Shown one piece after another: positions 22,380 to 35,100 of a stretch of 64,000 nucleotides of DNA (position 1 is its first letter; each line of letters begins with the position of its first letter). Below the pieces are notes generated by a model. It saw only the letters and a program-made list of their open reading frames with translations. It did not search any database and was not told the origin of the DNA. A program made the translations under genes and the position numbers. The DNA is from Dipylidium caninum (taxonomy: Eukaryota > Platyhelminthes > Cestoda > Cyclophyllidea > Dipylidiidae): assembly GCA_017562135.1 (NCBI GenBank), contig QEYB01001314.1:62001-126000 (forward strand). Direction: 5' to 3'.

Positions 22380-25300
22380 CACATAGTCGAGGAGGTTGTC
22401 GATTGTGAAACTCTGCGTTGGTGAGCAGAACTCGTACGACGTTTGAAACTAAATCATCGAGGCATTAATATTCCATAGAGTTCACAAAGTTACTCAAGAA
22501 CTCCTCCGAGTTTTTACGCCAGATCACCACCCAAACATGTTTACTTGTTGGTACATGTACAAAGTTACAGGTACGCCTTGTAATCATAATGCAACTGCTA
22601 GCATCAAAAAGGATTTCTGGTAGATGCAAGAAAATCTCGTGATTGGAGTAGTTGTGTGTTCTACGTCCCCAACACAGAGCGTGAGCTTGGTAGGTCATGG
22701 TAATCTTCTTCGACAATTACCGTGCATATAAAATGAGCCGCATGACCTTGAAAAAGTGGGTCATGGTTGGCTCGCAGTTCAGAATAACAGATTTGAGGCT
22801 AATCTGACAAGAAAAAAGTGGGACAGAAATGTAAATAAGGTAATACAAAATATAACCCGAAATAAATGCATGAATTCAAATAAAACACAAGCCGAATTAT
22901 ATCAAGATATGTTCTCCCACACATGGCACAGTAAATGGCTCAAAACAAATTTACTTTCCTTCCGCCAAGCTATGAAGACGTGTTGTTTTCTCGATCAACA
23001 GTTTTGTCTGGTATTATATCGTTCTTTCAACTTACCTCCATCGGAGATAATTCATGCCAACTATGATACCAGGGCGGCAGGAGGCAAATAGATTTCAGTG
23101 ACACTCACCGAAAAACTGGGGTGAGTCTGGCAATTCTCTAGCAATCCCTGTTCAAAAGGCCATGACTGGTTCATTCACTACCAACCAGTGGATATTAATG
23201 ACAATTGCAGAGTCATGGAGGGACCTTGTTCTGATAAAAGTTTGTAACATGTCTCCATAACACTATGTCCTCGTTGATATCCTTTGTGTCAATTTCAACC
23301 CCCCTAGCTCAATGACACCAGCAGGACAATAATGCAGGTGATTAGCTACTCAAGATATTAAGGACAAAACTAATAATCTTGGAGCCATCGATTCTTCTCT
23401 ACAACTCCATTGTCTCCGCACACGATTGCTCTATTTTCCCCCGGCCTCCCCACTCTTCTCCTCTACAGAGCGGAAGGACATGGCGTCTGTGTTTGTCAGG
23501 TTTACGATTAAATGGTGCGGTGTAGGATTTCGTGGTGTGGTATGGTAACAAAGTCGAGATTCCGACACTACTGCTCAACGATTGACTCACACACCCTACT
23601 TTACCTATCTCTCGCCATCTTTCCCAAATTCAGCAATTCGTTTCCCTATCGTTTAACCTTCTTTCTGCTTTTCTTCCACCTATTATCGAACTATTTCCTA
23701 TTCTCGGGTATTGAGAATCCAAATGGAATTTTATTCAACTTCTACCATTCCTTAAGTGTTTCTTCACCGCTGTTTCGTCTGAGATGCCTCATCATATAAT
23801 CCATACTGTGCTCCACTTCGTTCTCGACGTTTGTCTTGGCATAGGTCTTCTCTAACTACATCAGCTGGGAGGGAGATGAATTCCCGTTAGTGGGCTTGGA
23901 GGTGAATTCAAATGAAGACTCTCCAAAACACATTCCTCAGCCGACACACGTCCTTCTTCTGACAACGCAAAACACCAGTTGGTGAAGGGAGAGAGAATTG
24001 AAGATAAAGGAGTGTTTTTCCATTCAGACCGTAAACACATGAAATATCCATGCCAGAATCCCCTCTTCAACTAGGATATGTGATTAGCGTTAAGGAGAAT
24101 ATACCACTCACGATAGTGGCGGTGATGAAAGTAACAGTACGTGCCATGAGTAATCGGCCTGTAGAAGCTATGGTATGGCCATGTTATCATCAGAGAGTCC
24201 AACAAAAGCATTAGAAGTAAATTATAAATTAAAACAAATTGAGATTTTGGCCTGCTATGACTCCCTAATTCGTCGTCTTGTCCTCCAAAAGTGGTTAAGG
24301 CGGACATCGAGTCTCAAACTCGTCTACAATTTATGGGCCTATTAAAGTTGAAACGTCATTGTTTTTACTCAATTTTTTATCTGTCGAGACAGGATATGCC
24401 GTGTTTTTCAAAAGCTCATGTTTCATCAAGTCCACGCTTATCCCATCACGCCACCGCAGAGGATGCCGAGGTGCGTAATTGTCAGAGGAGGGAAAATTCA
24501 CTTTAAATTACCTCACACCCACAAAGACAATTAGGCGTAAATGAGATCTAAAGTTAGAGATTGTTCATTAATTCCTTCAATTCAGCTGGCCAACCACCCA
24601 CCCACTCACTTTAATAATGGTCGCCTGCGTTGAGGTTGCTTGAAAAAGGAAAGGTAAGAATGAGGAATTCACGTTGTCCCGTCTCCACCTCCACTGAAAA
24701 AGCGCTATAGCAATTTGAAGACAGCGTGGCAGCTTTAGGCGCATCCGGTGGCCCTGCCAGTGAAGTAGACGAAATTTCGCCCCCCTCCCTCCACTCTGAA
24801 TTTTGTCAATTGAACCAGTTGGTACGGGGCTACTACTTGTGGCAAGCCAGCTTGAGGTGTTAACTTTCATACCCAGACCACACACTCACGCATCCAGGCA
24901 CACAGAGAAGTTGGAAAGAAAAATTGGTTTACTTAGTAAATTACCAAGAGAATAAAGAAATCTTCAGTAGGCCTCGTTTAAATTAGCAACAGTGTAATAA
25001 GTTCAGAAAGCTGCTTAGTCTAATTCCACAGGCTAAAATGAGATTGCCTTTAGAACTGTAAACGCGTCTATGCGATTTTGTAGGAGGGAGAGATAGATTC
25101 CTCTTGGGACTCCGATGCTTCTTTAATCTACTCTCCAGGGTTGGATTTAGAGACGAGGCCGGAGAAGGAGCAAAGGCCTGAGGAGGCATTATGGTGTAAC
25201 ACAAGAGTCAAGGACAATGAGGATGGCGCGTGGAGCTTCCTAAACAGTAATTTAGCTTATGTCATGTCTATAGATGAGGAGAAAAGAGCCCTACATCAAC

Positions 25301-25788
25301 GTAGCACGGAAGACCCGTTTTTCTGACCTCATTACCTTCTGTGAGAAATCGGAGGGCTTTGGCCATAGCCACCGATGACCTGGTCAACTTTGGCTGGTAT
25401 TGAGGTCAGACCCCGACTCCCAATCGGACGGCCATAGGCCAAATATGACAAGTGACACACTGGACTGGAGTAATTAAGTAAACATCTTAGAATATATTAT
25501 AACAATATACATGCATTTGTAAACTTTCTCTAGTATATAGGTCCCATCATAGCAATGTTAACATTATATTAATGGGAACGAATAGGCTAACCACCAACAA
25601 ATTATACTTCTTCCTGCAGTCCTTCAGTGAAACGTAAAAGCTGAAAATGAACGGATTTTATTTGTAGGGAAGGCGCCTAATTCAAAAAAGTACACAATTT
25701 CTCCCTTTATTTTTCCTCATTTCCTAGCTGCATTCTTGATAAGGAAGTTATAGAGACAAGACGTGGGGCTGTGACGTAATTCTGTCTT

Positions 25789-25848
25789 GCCTCCTCCTCC
25801 TCCTCCTCCCCCTCCTCCTTCTCCTCCTCCTACTCCTACTCTTACTCC
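25789..25848. repeat. Imperfect (TCC)n / (CTCCTC) microsatellite
   Basis: About 60 bp of nearly uninterrupted C/T trinucleotides (CTCCTCCTCC..., drifting into TACTCC) on the plus strand. It is simple-sequence DNA outside any coding exon I support. Confidence 0.9.
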
Positions 25849-26010
25849 GTCCACTCTCTAATTCCCATTTCTTATTTAATCAAAACCGTCACGCTATTTG
25901 GGGATATCGTGGGAAGACGAGGCTGGAGGTGGCAGGACATCTTGCCATTCATGGCACCCTGCCGCCCTCCGACCTGAGGTTGGCGATGTCGAATGGTTTT
26001 TGATAAGGAA

Positions 26011-26022
26011 GGGGGGGGGGGG
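26011..26022. repeat. G12 homopolymer
   Basis: Twelve consecutive G in a gene-poor stretch. A shorter G run also sits at 4979-4989 near PRELID1. Length in the assembly is likely unreliable. Confidence 0.8.
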
Positions 26023-29000
26023 TGAGGTAGCGGTCACCGCTTAATCCAAATGAATTCATGGGAGAATCCATCTGAGTAAACTAGTTAAAAGAGGTCCTCG
26101 ACACTCGCACCGAAGCAGAAGGTCTGTACTCTGAGTTAAGCCAAAATTGCCCATAACAATTGGTAGACATAGGGAGAATATATTTTAAAGGAAGCCGTTT
26201 GATTTCTTCCAAAACTCCTCTGCCCTAAATGTGTTTAAATGCGGAAGAAATAGGCAAAATTCGTGTTAAGCCGGATTTATGAGATCTTTCCAGGTGTTAT
26301 ACCTCGTTAGTATATCAGACTACCATTGACAGCTTTGCGTGGATATGTGGTCTTTTGGCGTCCACCAATTCTGCAATAAAGCTTGGGGAAATCAGCCCCC
26401 AATAATCCCCTTCGTTCAGCTTTTGCTAAATTAGGATGTGGAGAGGAGAGGGAAGGAAACTCACCCTCCCGGAGAGGACTAGTCCGCTCCTCTAGGGTGC
26501 ATCAATAAACAGTCAATCGACTATTACAAACCTCTTCTGTGACAGCTTAGTAATTGTCACAAGACTTTGTAGCTGTATTCCAAACACACACATGCATACA
26601 TACAATGAGATCAACAAAAATTCACTTAGTGTAATCAGATACCACGTTTGACAGGCGGTAACCGGTCCTAATAAAAAAAAATTAGAGCATTAAATGAGCC
26701 ACCTACCTGTCTGCCTCAAGGCTACCTTCCTAATCATCACTAATGCCAAAGGTTGGATAGCTGAAAATTTCCAAGACGAAGGTGGTTATTTATTTGATTT
26801 AGAGTAACCGGGACTCATTAAGTATCCACTATCGTTGCATCGACAATGGAGGAATCGAGGGAGAGAAAAACTCATTAGTGATCACACTTTCTCCCCCTCT
26901 CAGAGCCCGTTCGTGCGATAATTTAACACAAACTTCACTTAATAGAAGTCTGAGGGCCAATATTTCACATTTTAAAGCCTGTGTATTGGTCACAGATGAA
27001 CAAGTCTGCAAGAATCATCTGGGAGCACTGAGGCGGGAGGGAACAGCCTCGTTTTTCTTGTCCCAACTCACTCCTATCTTTTCACTGACTGTCTGTAACA
27101 TGCAGCATAAATTGGCGTTGCACTCGTCTTCTGCCATCTTTGTCATCGCGTTGGTCATAGTTTGTGACGTCGGCGTTTGTGTCTAATGAGGGGTCCCCTC
27201 TCAGAGCGACTGAGGAGACTGAGTTGGCCGGTACATGTCGGACGGATGAAGCCTCCTGAGGTGTGTGATACGGTGGCATTCATTTTAGACTAGGCTAACT
27301 TTTGACAATAGGTCTAAGTATACAGGCAATTGGAAGCCTTGTCTGTGTACTACGATATTTGAAACGCTGTTATATTGAGCATTTTCACCAAATCCAAGTT
27401 CATTTGGCAAGATTTAACATCGGCGACTTCGTTAATTCGGCACCCAGAGACTTACTTTTTACCCTAGAAGTGCATCTTGACTTCTCAATTTGACGGGAAT
27501 GAAAAATAATACCGTATTTACTTTTATTTTTCATATAGGTGCTATTTTCCCGAATTTTCCAGTTTTGCGGAATATTTAAGATATAGAAGCGGAAGTTTGG
27601 GAAAATTTTACACCTCTAGATGGAAGTTGTGAGTTGGCCTTATTGATTTGACACGCTTTGTATTTCGTTCGAGGCTTTCTTATGAATGTGTTCGTGTACT
27701 ACGCACCATTCCCTTTCGCAGAATTCTTCGTTCTTCCACGGCCTCCAAGTCGCCATTTCTTCGCATCTCATCGGCGATTATCAGTATGAGGGTTGAGGAG
27801 TCAGAAAACGACTTTGTTTTACGGATTTATTGGTACAAAAACATTTGACGAAGAGTAAGACGATGTTCTCCAAAAGATATCTTTCGCAAATTTATCTGTT
27901 CTAGTGGTCACTTCAAATTAGAATCAGTATAACAATATTCCACTTACAAGTAAAGTCACTAGAGAACTCGATCAACGAGTCTAATCAGACGGAGTTATTT
28001 ATTCTTTCACCTAAAGTTGGCGAATAGTGTCACCCGATCATTATAGAGAAGGAGGAGGACCCTTGACGTACTCCGGCTGTCCTGTCAGCAGTTCAGAAAT
28101 ACTGTCGACATACAATGGCCCAGTAGAGTTTCACACCATAATAACCAGTCAGATACACTTTTACATTCCCTTCAAAAGTCTTCTACCGACTGTATTTGGG
28201 ACTAAATTTTCACCACGATGCTTGTCTATGTTCGTCGCATTCTGCACCATCCTCTAGATCCATTTTCCGAGTCAATTTGTTGGACTATTAGTTCACCTTC
28301 CAACCCTCATCGCCGTCGGCCGTGTTCAATTCTCTTGTCACCACACCCCATTCCCCAAAGGAAATGCTTGAATGTATTCATTCCATCTTCCTGAATTCAT
28401 TTATTCTCAGTTAAATTTAGAGGATTAGTATTATCTCAAACGAATGTATGTTTAATTTTCACTCGGTAGATTGGGACCTTATCCCCCGAGAGGAGGAGGA
28501 ACTAATTACATTCGTTGTTAGAATTCTTTGTCCCCTATTTCCAGCAATACAACAACCTTAGCGGTTTATCCTAATAAAATTTGATTTGGAAAGGCTTCAG
28601 CAAAATTCCCTCCTCATGAAGATGGACAATACGCCTGAATTTAGCATCTTTGTCAGATTTAAGAAGTGGTTCCGAAAAATTTGCTAGTTGTCTTTAATAT
28701 CATTCACTTGCGGGTTATTTGGCATCCAATGACGAATCGGTCGGAAGAGTCTTTTTGAAAGACTAAGTATTAAATTCTGGTGCAAGTGATGAAAAATGAG
28801 TTGGCATTGTGCTTGAAGATCTGTCTTTATTCTTGCATACTGTTGCGTTTCTCATGCCTGCTTGGATAGGGAAAGTTCTTTTCTCCCGCATTTTAAATCC
28901 CCGATTCTCCAACGTGGATTAGTGACAATGTCAGCTGCCGGTTCTTGCGTTTAAATGGACGTGAAATAGTGATTGTTCTCGAGCAGGTCCGCTCACTTCG

Positions 29001-30404
29001 AAAGCCCATTTTTATCATCCATCTGCTTGAACTACTGTGAGGCTATATGACATGATGCGGTGCTAGGGGATTGTAGTTAATGTCATTCTCCGCGTTCTAA
29101 TAGACCCATTCATTAACAGTACTTCGGTCTTTCGTTGGTGTACCTAGCGCAGTGAGGAAAGGGGTGAGACGAGTGATTGCAAACCACGGTTTAGCCTTGG
29201 AATTGCCTAAATTTTTATGGAGTCTTTAATGTTTCACATTACACAAATTTGACCGCGCTACGTTTTTCGGGTTTGCCAAATGAGAAGGCGTTAGTCAACG
29301 CCTACAGAGAGGGGCAGTCCCGATGCTCTTACCCTCTAGCTCAAAATGTCCCCTCGTCAATGCACTAGCGCCTCCTATTAAGGTACGCACAGATATCTTC
29401 CACTGTGGAAATGGTTGGGCCCAGGTCAAGGAGACGAACTGGTCAATTTATCCATCCACTTCGCGCCCAATCTAATCTACTCTGTCAGACATATCGCGGT
29501 AGAAGATGAATCTTGTCAGTTGTTTTATGGAAGCTGAAGGAAACTTTGAGTTCCTAATTTTCTCAACATGAACAACACAATATACAAGCCAAAAGAGACG
29601 TAGAATGGGGATGGCTCACAAGTCAGCCCATTCGGATAGCTGGTCTGGCGTAATTTTTTTTCCCCCTGCCGCATAAGTTAATCGGTTCAAGTGGTATTAG
29701 AAGGTTAGCGCCGAGGAGATCATGGTGATTGAATTGTCCAGATGGCCACAGAGACTCTTGGTCATCTCTTCCTTCCATCTCCTGGTAGCGTACTCCCCAT
29801 GGTGCACCGGTGCTGATTCCTGATAAGATAAGATGTAAAGTAAGTTGACACTCTTCGACCTGTAACGAGATTGGCAACCAATTCCATATTTTAAATGATT
29901 TTTAATGGAAACTCAGGTGAGAAAAGCCTATTTTTACAGAGGAGTGACGGCAGCTGTTAAGGCTGTTCTATGGAGAGGTGACAAGTCGTTCATTAGGACT
30001 TGTGCTACTTTTCCGTAGGGGCGGAAATTTTACAGTTCCGTAACATCCATACTTCTAATGCGTAAACTCAGTGATCTCAAATTAAAATTAAAAAATAGAG
30101 GCATGAAAAGTTTGTATCATTAGAAGCGTTAAGAGTTTAGCCTCGCGTCTCCTCATTCTGTAGTTCCCATTACATGGTCGACTAGGTCAGGTGTCATTGT
30201 CCCATTACCTTGAGAAGACTAATTTCATGCTACTTAAAAGCGCTGTATGCTCACCATCAAGCGACTAATGGTAGAACGAACAGTCAGAGTTATGCACTAA
30301 CTAAATATTCACTTATTTGTCCATCTGTCCACATGGACTAGATGTAATGAGGAGTGTTTGGGGCTGAACAGGAAAGCAATAGAAGAAGGGAGAGGAAGTC
30401 TTAC

Positions 30405-30588
30405 CTAGAGCGGTGAAAAAGATAACTACTCGCAGAGGCAGTCCGACGCCTATTACGGACCCCATGTTCAATTCACCTATATCGCAAAAGGCAAATAGGA
30501 ATGGGGCGTGGGATTTAGTGTGAACTGGATCGCAGTGGCAGCAAACTAATCTTCTACCTGGTGGCAAGTTAACTGTGAAGCCGGCAAC
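30405..30588 (-). CDS. Candidate exon of an unidentified gene, with one hydrophobic segment
   Basis: An open segment flanked by a good acceptor (TTAG at 30589) and donor (GTAAGA at 30404), 61 codons plus one base. It begins VAGFTVNLPPGRRLVCCHC, has a Cys/His-containing stretch, then a likely membrane helix (VIGVGLPLRVVIFFTALG). Only this frame is open. No partner exon could be matched in phase and no family is recognised. It could be part of a multi-exon membrane protein lying on the minus strand in the gene-poor interval, or a chance open frame. Confidence 0.3.
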
Positions 30589-32004
30589 CTAACGAGGATA
30601 GGAACAGAATAGAGAAGACGGGACCTGCGATGTAGTTCGAGTGAAATTTATCGTAGAAAAAAATATTTGAGGGACCTTTTATTGGGACTACAGCCAATCG
30701 GTAGAGAGGACGGGTTAACCAATGACACAAGGTGGGCCGTTTAACCCGGCGGCGAGGCCAGGTCGAAATCAAAGGCTAACTCGTTTGTTACCATAATCAT
30801 TGTACACCGAATCAAATTTCCTGTATTGCCTTTGTTGTTGGGCATTATAAGACAAGTTTTACCTGCGCCTTTAAAACTTGGTTCATTTTAAGGCTTATTT
30901 CATGTCGATGGTTGTCGTTTTTATATAAGAGTCATCATTGGAATCTTCCAGATAAAACGAGGATAAATATTGGAGGTTGACAATAATAAAATAGTCGGAA
31001 CTGGTTGAAAAATGTTTCAACTTGTTTCGAGACAATGACAAAAACTAATATTCACCGCCCATCAGATCGGTTCATCGAACTCAAACCACTCCCCATGGAA
31101 TGCACGGGCTCTCGATCCGCACTGTCAAGGTGCTGTGACGGCAATGAAAACTATCTTGATGACAACCTATGGTTAGGACCAGAAATCAAGACCATATATT
31201 GCTGGCCTGGTCAAAGGTTATCGAAAGTGTGATGTTTTTCAACAAGACTGTGAAAACAAGGCGAATTCTATGTGAACATATTGGATTATGGGCCCCGAAA
31301 GGAAATCAGGCTGTTGGTCTCGCATCTTCGAAATTGGAAGGGGTTGAGGTGAGATGAGATGAGGTGGAGGAAATGTACGACGTTTTTATGTTGGGATTTT
31401 GTCTCAATGTTGAGACCTTGCCGAATGACCGGTTTTCGGGTTGGGCAACAATAATGTACCAATTACGAAACGCTGTCTCGTTTGTCACGATTTAGTTCGC
31501 ACTGTATTTTCCAACTTTTGTGGGTGTATGTTAATTTCTTAGCATAGAGTTCCTCACGAAATCGATATGAAAGTTGAAAAATTAAAAAGAGTTGCTTTGA
31601 GAGAAATGGAGAAGAGGAAATTTAGTTAAAACGGAGATTCTGAGGCCCTTCGTCCTCTCGTGCTTGTTTTTACCATGGTGCCTACCATTTAAACTAGTGG
31701 TCTAACTCATATTGCCTTCGTTGGTTCTATTTTGAACTCGACGATTCATCCTGACACCAAACATGACTACAAATATGTCACTATATTTGTGCCTCAGTTT
31801 ATTGTCAATTTGTAAGTGATTAGACTGAAGCTCGGACGAAGACACAAACTCGAATGATGTTGATACCGACGGATGCCGTGGTCGCTCTCAACGGAAGATG
31901 ATACGCATATCTCGCCCATTGTCGTTGTCCATCTGCTTGCAGCGGTAGTTCTAAGGTTGTGTCATGGCTTCACTACCTTATTTGTTGACCTGATTATGTA
32001 TTAG

Positions 32005-32190
32005 CGATTTTTGGAAATTCTCGAGGAGGCGCGGATGGTCGACATGGTGCGAAGGCTGCGCTGCCGAGATATGAGCGCTATAAAACGCCGGCAAGGGCAA
32101 GTTTCAAGGCGTCAAAACGAATACCATGGTTATTTGCGGCAATCCGTCATTGGAAAGTCAAAATTACCGCCGTTATTACCAAACCAATTG
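32005..32190 (+). CDS. Candidate exon, basic helical segment, unidentified
   Basis: After an acceptor at 32003-32004 the plus strand reads RFLEILEEARMVDMVRRLRC, followed by a strongly basic, Arg/Gln-rich helix and a Pro/Leu tail, up to a possible donor near 32191. Composition looks coding (amphipathic, charged), but no homolog comes to mind and no neighbouring exon was found. Confidence 0.25.
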
Positions 32191-35100
32191 TGGGTGTCGG
32201 TGACAAAAATACCCAAAATTTGCCTCTTGTTACTTAATCCTGAGGCTTTCGAAACTCCGATTGCTTTATTTCCCTCGTCTTTTACGCAGTAGTCATGCTG
32301 TGCATGCTGTGCCTGTGCATTCTGCCAGAGCCAGGGAGTTGTTTTATTTGTGGTGACATGAAATTACGAAATCCTGCTATTATCCTCGACCCAGGATCAA
32401 CTCAGCACATGTGAGAAGAGAGCAAATATCTAGTAATGGCTACTTTCAAATCTGTGTGATGGTCGTCAATGCCAGCTTAAGTCGACAATATCGCCTAAAA
32501 CTTATCCCTTAGCCGAAGCGAAGGAAAGTAATGCTACGATTAGGAAAGTTATGATTCTCATCGCAGGGTAAAAAGTATAATATCGAACGCCGTCTTCAAC
32601 TCCAGCCTGAAACGATCATGGTATCGAAACCGCAGACAATAGTCAAATACCTTTGTTAGGCTTTACGTCATGTCAATCTATCAATCATATAGGGTGAAAT
32701 GGAATATAGGGGAGGCCGATTGTCAGACGCCCATATTTAGTAGATATAGATGTAAATATTGGAACATTTAACTGGCTCCCTAGCTTATCCACGTAGATTT
32801 GTTACTGCATTTTTATATCAGCCCAGTCATGTAGACTGATTATCACGTCAACGATGATATGGGGGAAGGAGTGGAGAGGGTTACCGCAGAAGCACAAAGG
32901 TGAAGATTAAGCTGTAGTTGCGATTGAGGCAATCCGTTTACATTTAACCCAGAAAAGTACTTTGTGGAAGTTTTAAGATCCATTTTTGAGGCTAATACTA
33001 GGAAAGTAATTAACTGAGGAGGGAGTATGAAACAAAATGGCATTTCTTTCCTTGTTGAGTGAAGTCTGGAGAGAAGACAGTTTAGTCATGACTATTTTAG
33101 AAGACAACGATTTTAGTATGTTCCTTGCGTTTTTTCGTATGTTTCAGTCTTGTCTTGTGGCTTCCCTCTCTTGCTACCCTCAATAGCAATTCTTTTCAGC
33201 AGTGTGAAGTGAATGTCTGATGGCCAAAATTCTATGACGCTATATCACTTCTTATATCTGTTTATCTCGAGCGTTTAGAAAATAAGCAGATAGAGGCCTT
33301 TTATTCCATTCCAGAGCTACAAAAACAAAAACGGTAAGAATGTAGAGTAGGGCGGAGTGATGAATAATACCTTCAGATGAAGGAGAGAGTGAAGCCATGA
33401 AACGCTGTTCACATTGTGAGAATCAACTCAGTGACCAGGATGATAATCACTTCTCGTGTAATTTTTAAGTCTGAAAAAGTTATCGTACCCACTGCAGCAG
33501 TAAAAATGTAAAGAAAAATCGAAACACTGATGGGAAATCGGTTAATAGGTTATGCTTTTGGACGTTCGTAATCTCGCGGTTGTAGCGTCCCCATTCAACG
33601 ATAATCCACATGGCATACACCAAATACTATGTATAACTTGAAAGTCTTTTTATGAATGGATTAAGCAACTCGAATACGTGAGTAATCTCTCTTTGCAGCT
33701 GCGGTGGTACCACAGACCGAGTTTGTGGCTGACCTCTTTAGCAGAGGGAAGACAATAGCGTCTAGGTGGTGCTTCAAATAAATTTGATGGTGGGTAAGCT
33801 CACGAAACAATAAAAAAATACCAATGGAAAGCCATATTAATTTGGCTTGCTCCTTTTATCTCACTAATCGTACGCCCTAGACTGAGCCCTACCATTATTA
33901 ATTGACGCTTGAGAGCGACTATATATGTTGAGACAAATTTTACGTCCCATTACGGTAAGGCCGGATTATCAAAAATGTGGATTTTCATGAATACTGGATT
34001 ATTTTTAAAAGGAATGCGTACTCAGGCTTTGGCTGCCTTAGTTTCACTAGATTTTAAAGTGAAAGACCGAAGTTGCACATAATTACAAAACAAAACGCTA
34101 TATTTCTGACATTAATTCTCATTATATTTAATCTAGCTAATTTTCATTAAGATCTGCAGCCTTCTGCCAATGATTGGACAATTCACACTCACCTTCCTTA
34201 AATGATAATCTTCTTCAGACTTAAGTCACGATCCGAAATCTTTTACAATGTCATTTTGGTTATTGCATTTTGTCCTCTTAAAAATTCTTCGTGGTCACAA
34301 GAAAGATAATAACCAGCGGGAGAAATATCGTGTGAATAATGAGGATGTGGCAAAATGTAACATTGCAATGAAGTTAATCTGTCAATAGTAAATGAGGCCC
34401 TATGCGGTCGCCGTGCATTATCATGCAGTAAATTTGCGCCAACTTTATTGAATTATGCTGATCGTTTTTGGCTCGTCAGTTTCTCATGTAATGGCAATGG
34501 ACTCAGCCGCTGTTTTGGTTACGCCTAGTTGTATCATAGGAAGAAAGAATGGATTACTCCTTGGGCATCCTACCATATGCAAACCATAATCTCTGTTTTG
34601 TTATAACTGTAGCTGATCGGTGTGTCCTATAGGTGTATCCTTATAAACCCATTCTTTTGATCGTTTCCCATTGTCATAAAAAACCTACTTTTCATCGCAA
34701 GTGATGATTTTGTGTTAAAACGGGGTACTTGTGCATCGCGAAGAGCACTTCCTATTGAAGCGCTAAATCATCTGTAGTTGCGTCGGTTTGTGCGGCAGAC
34801 ATAAATACTTTAACACAGCTGTATGTATGACTAGCCCGGTTTAGATCTAAGCTCACGAACAATCGGACTCCACAGTCGTCCTTAATTGATCCTCTTAGGC
34901 AACATAGGTTAGTAGTCTTCCTCGAGGCCCGTTGGCGATACTCAAACTGGCAGAACGAATTTTCGAAATCAATATTGAGTACTATTTCCAATAGTGGATC
35001 TACCCATTGATGTTTCCAGAAACTTGAGCTGCGCTATGATTCAATTTGAACTGGATAGGAAAAGTAGGTGTAAATCACGTTTTGTTTTTATTTGCTTTCG

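Noticed and set aside
22321..22440. Possible hammerhead ribozyme core near the hairpins
   Set aside because: CTGACAG does not match the required CTGANGA core, and no GAAA box is placed to complete it.
22756..23091. 111-codon plus-strand open frame
   Set aside because: Composition is Asn/Lys-rich and unlike any domain I know; no splice or start context supports it.
26878..27279. Overlapping open frames on both strands (about 60-102 codons)
   Set aside because: No family signature, no phase-compatible partner exon, and both strands are open to a similar extent, so coding direction cannot be chosen.
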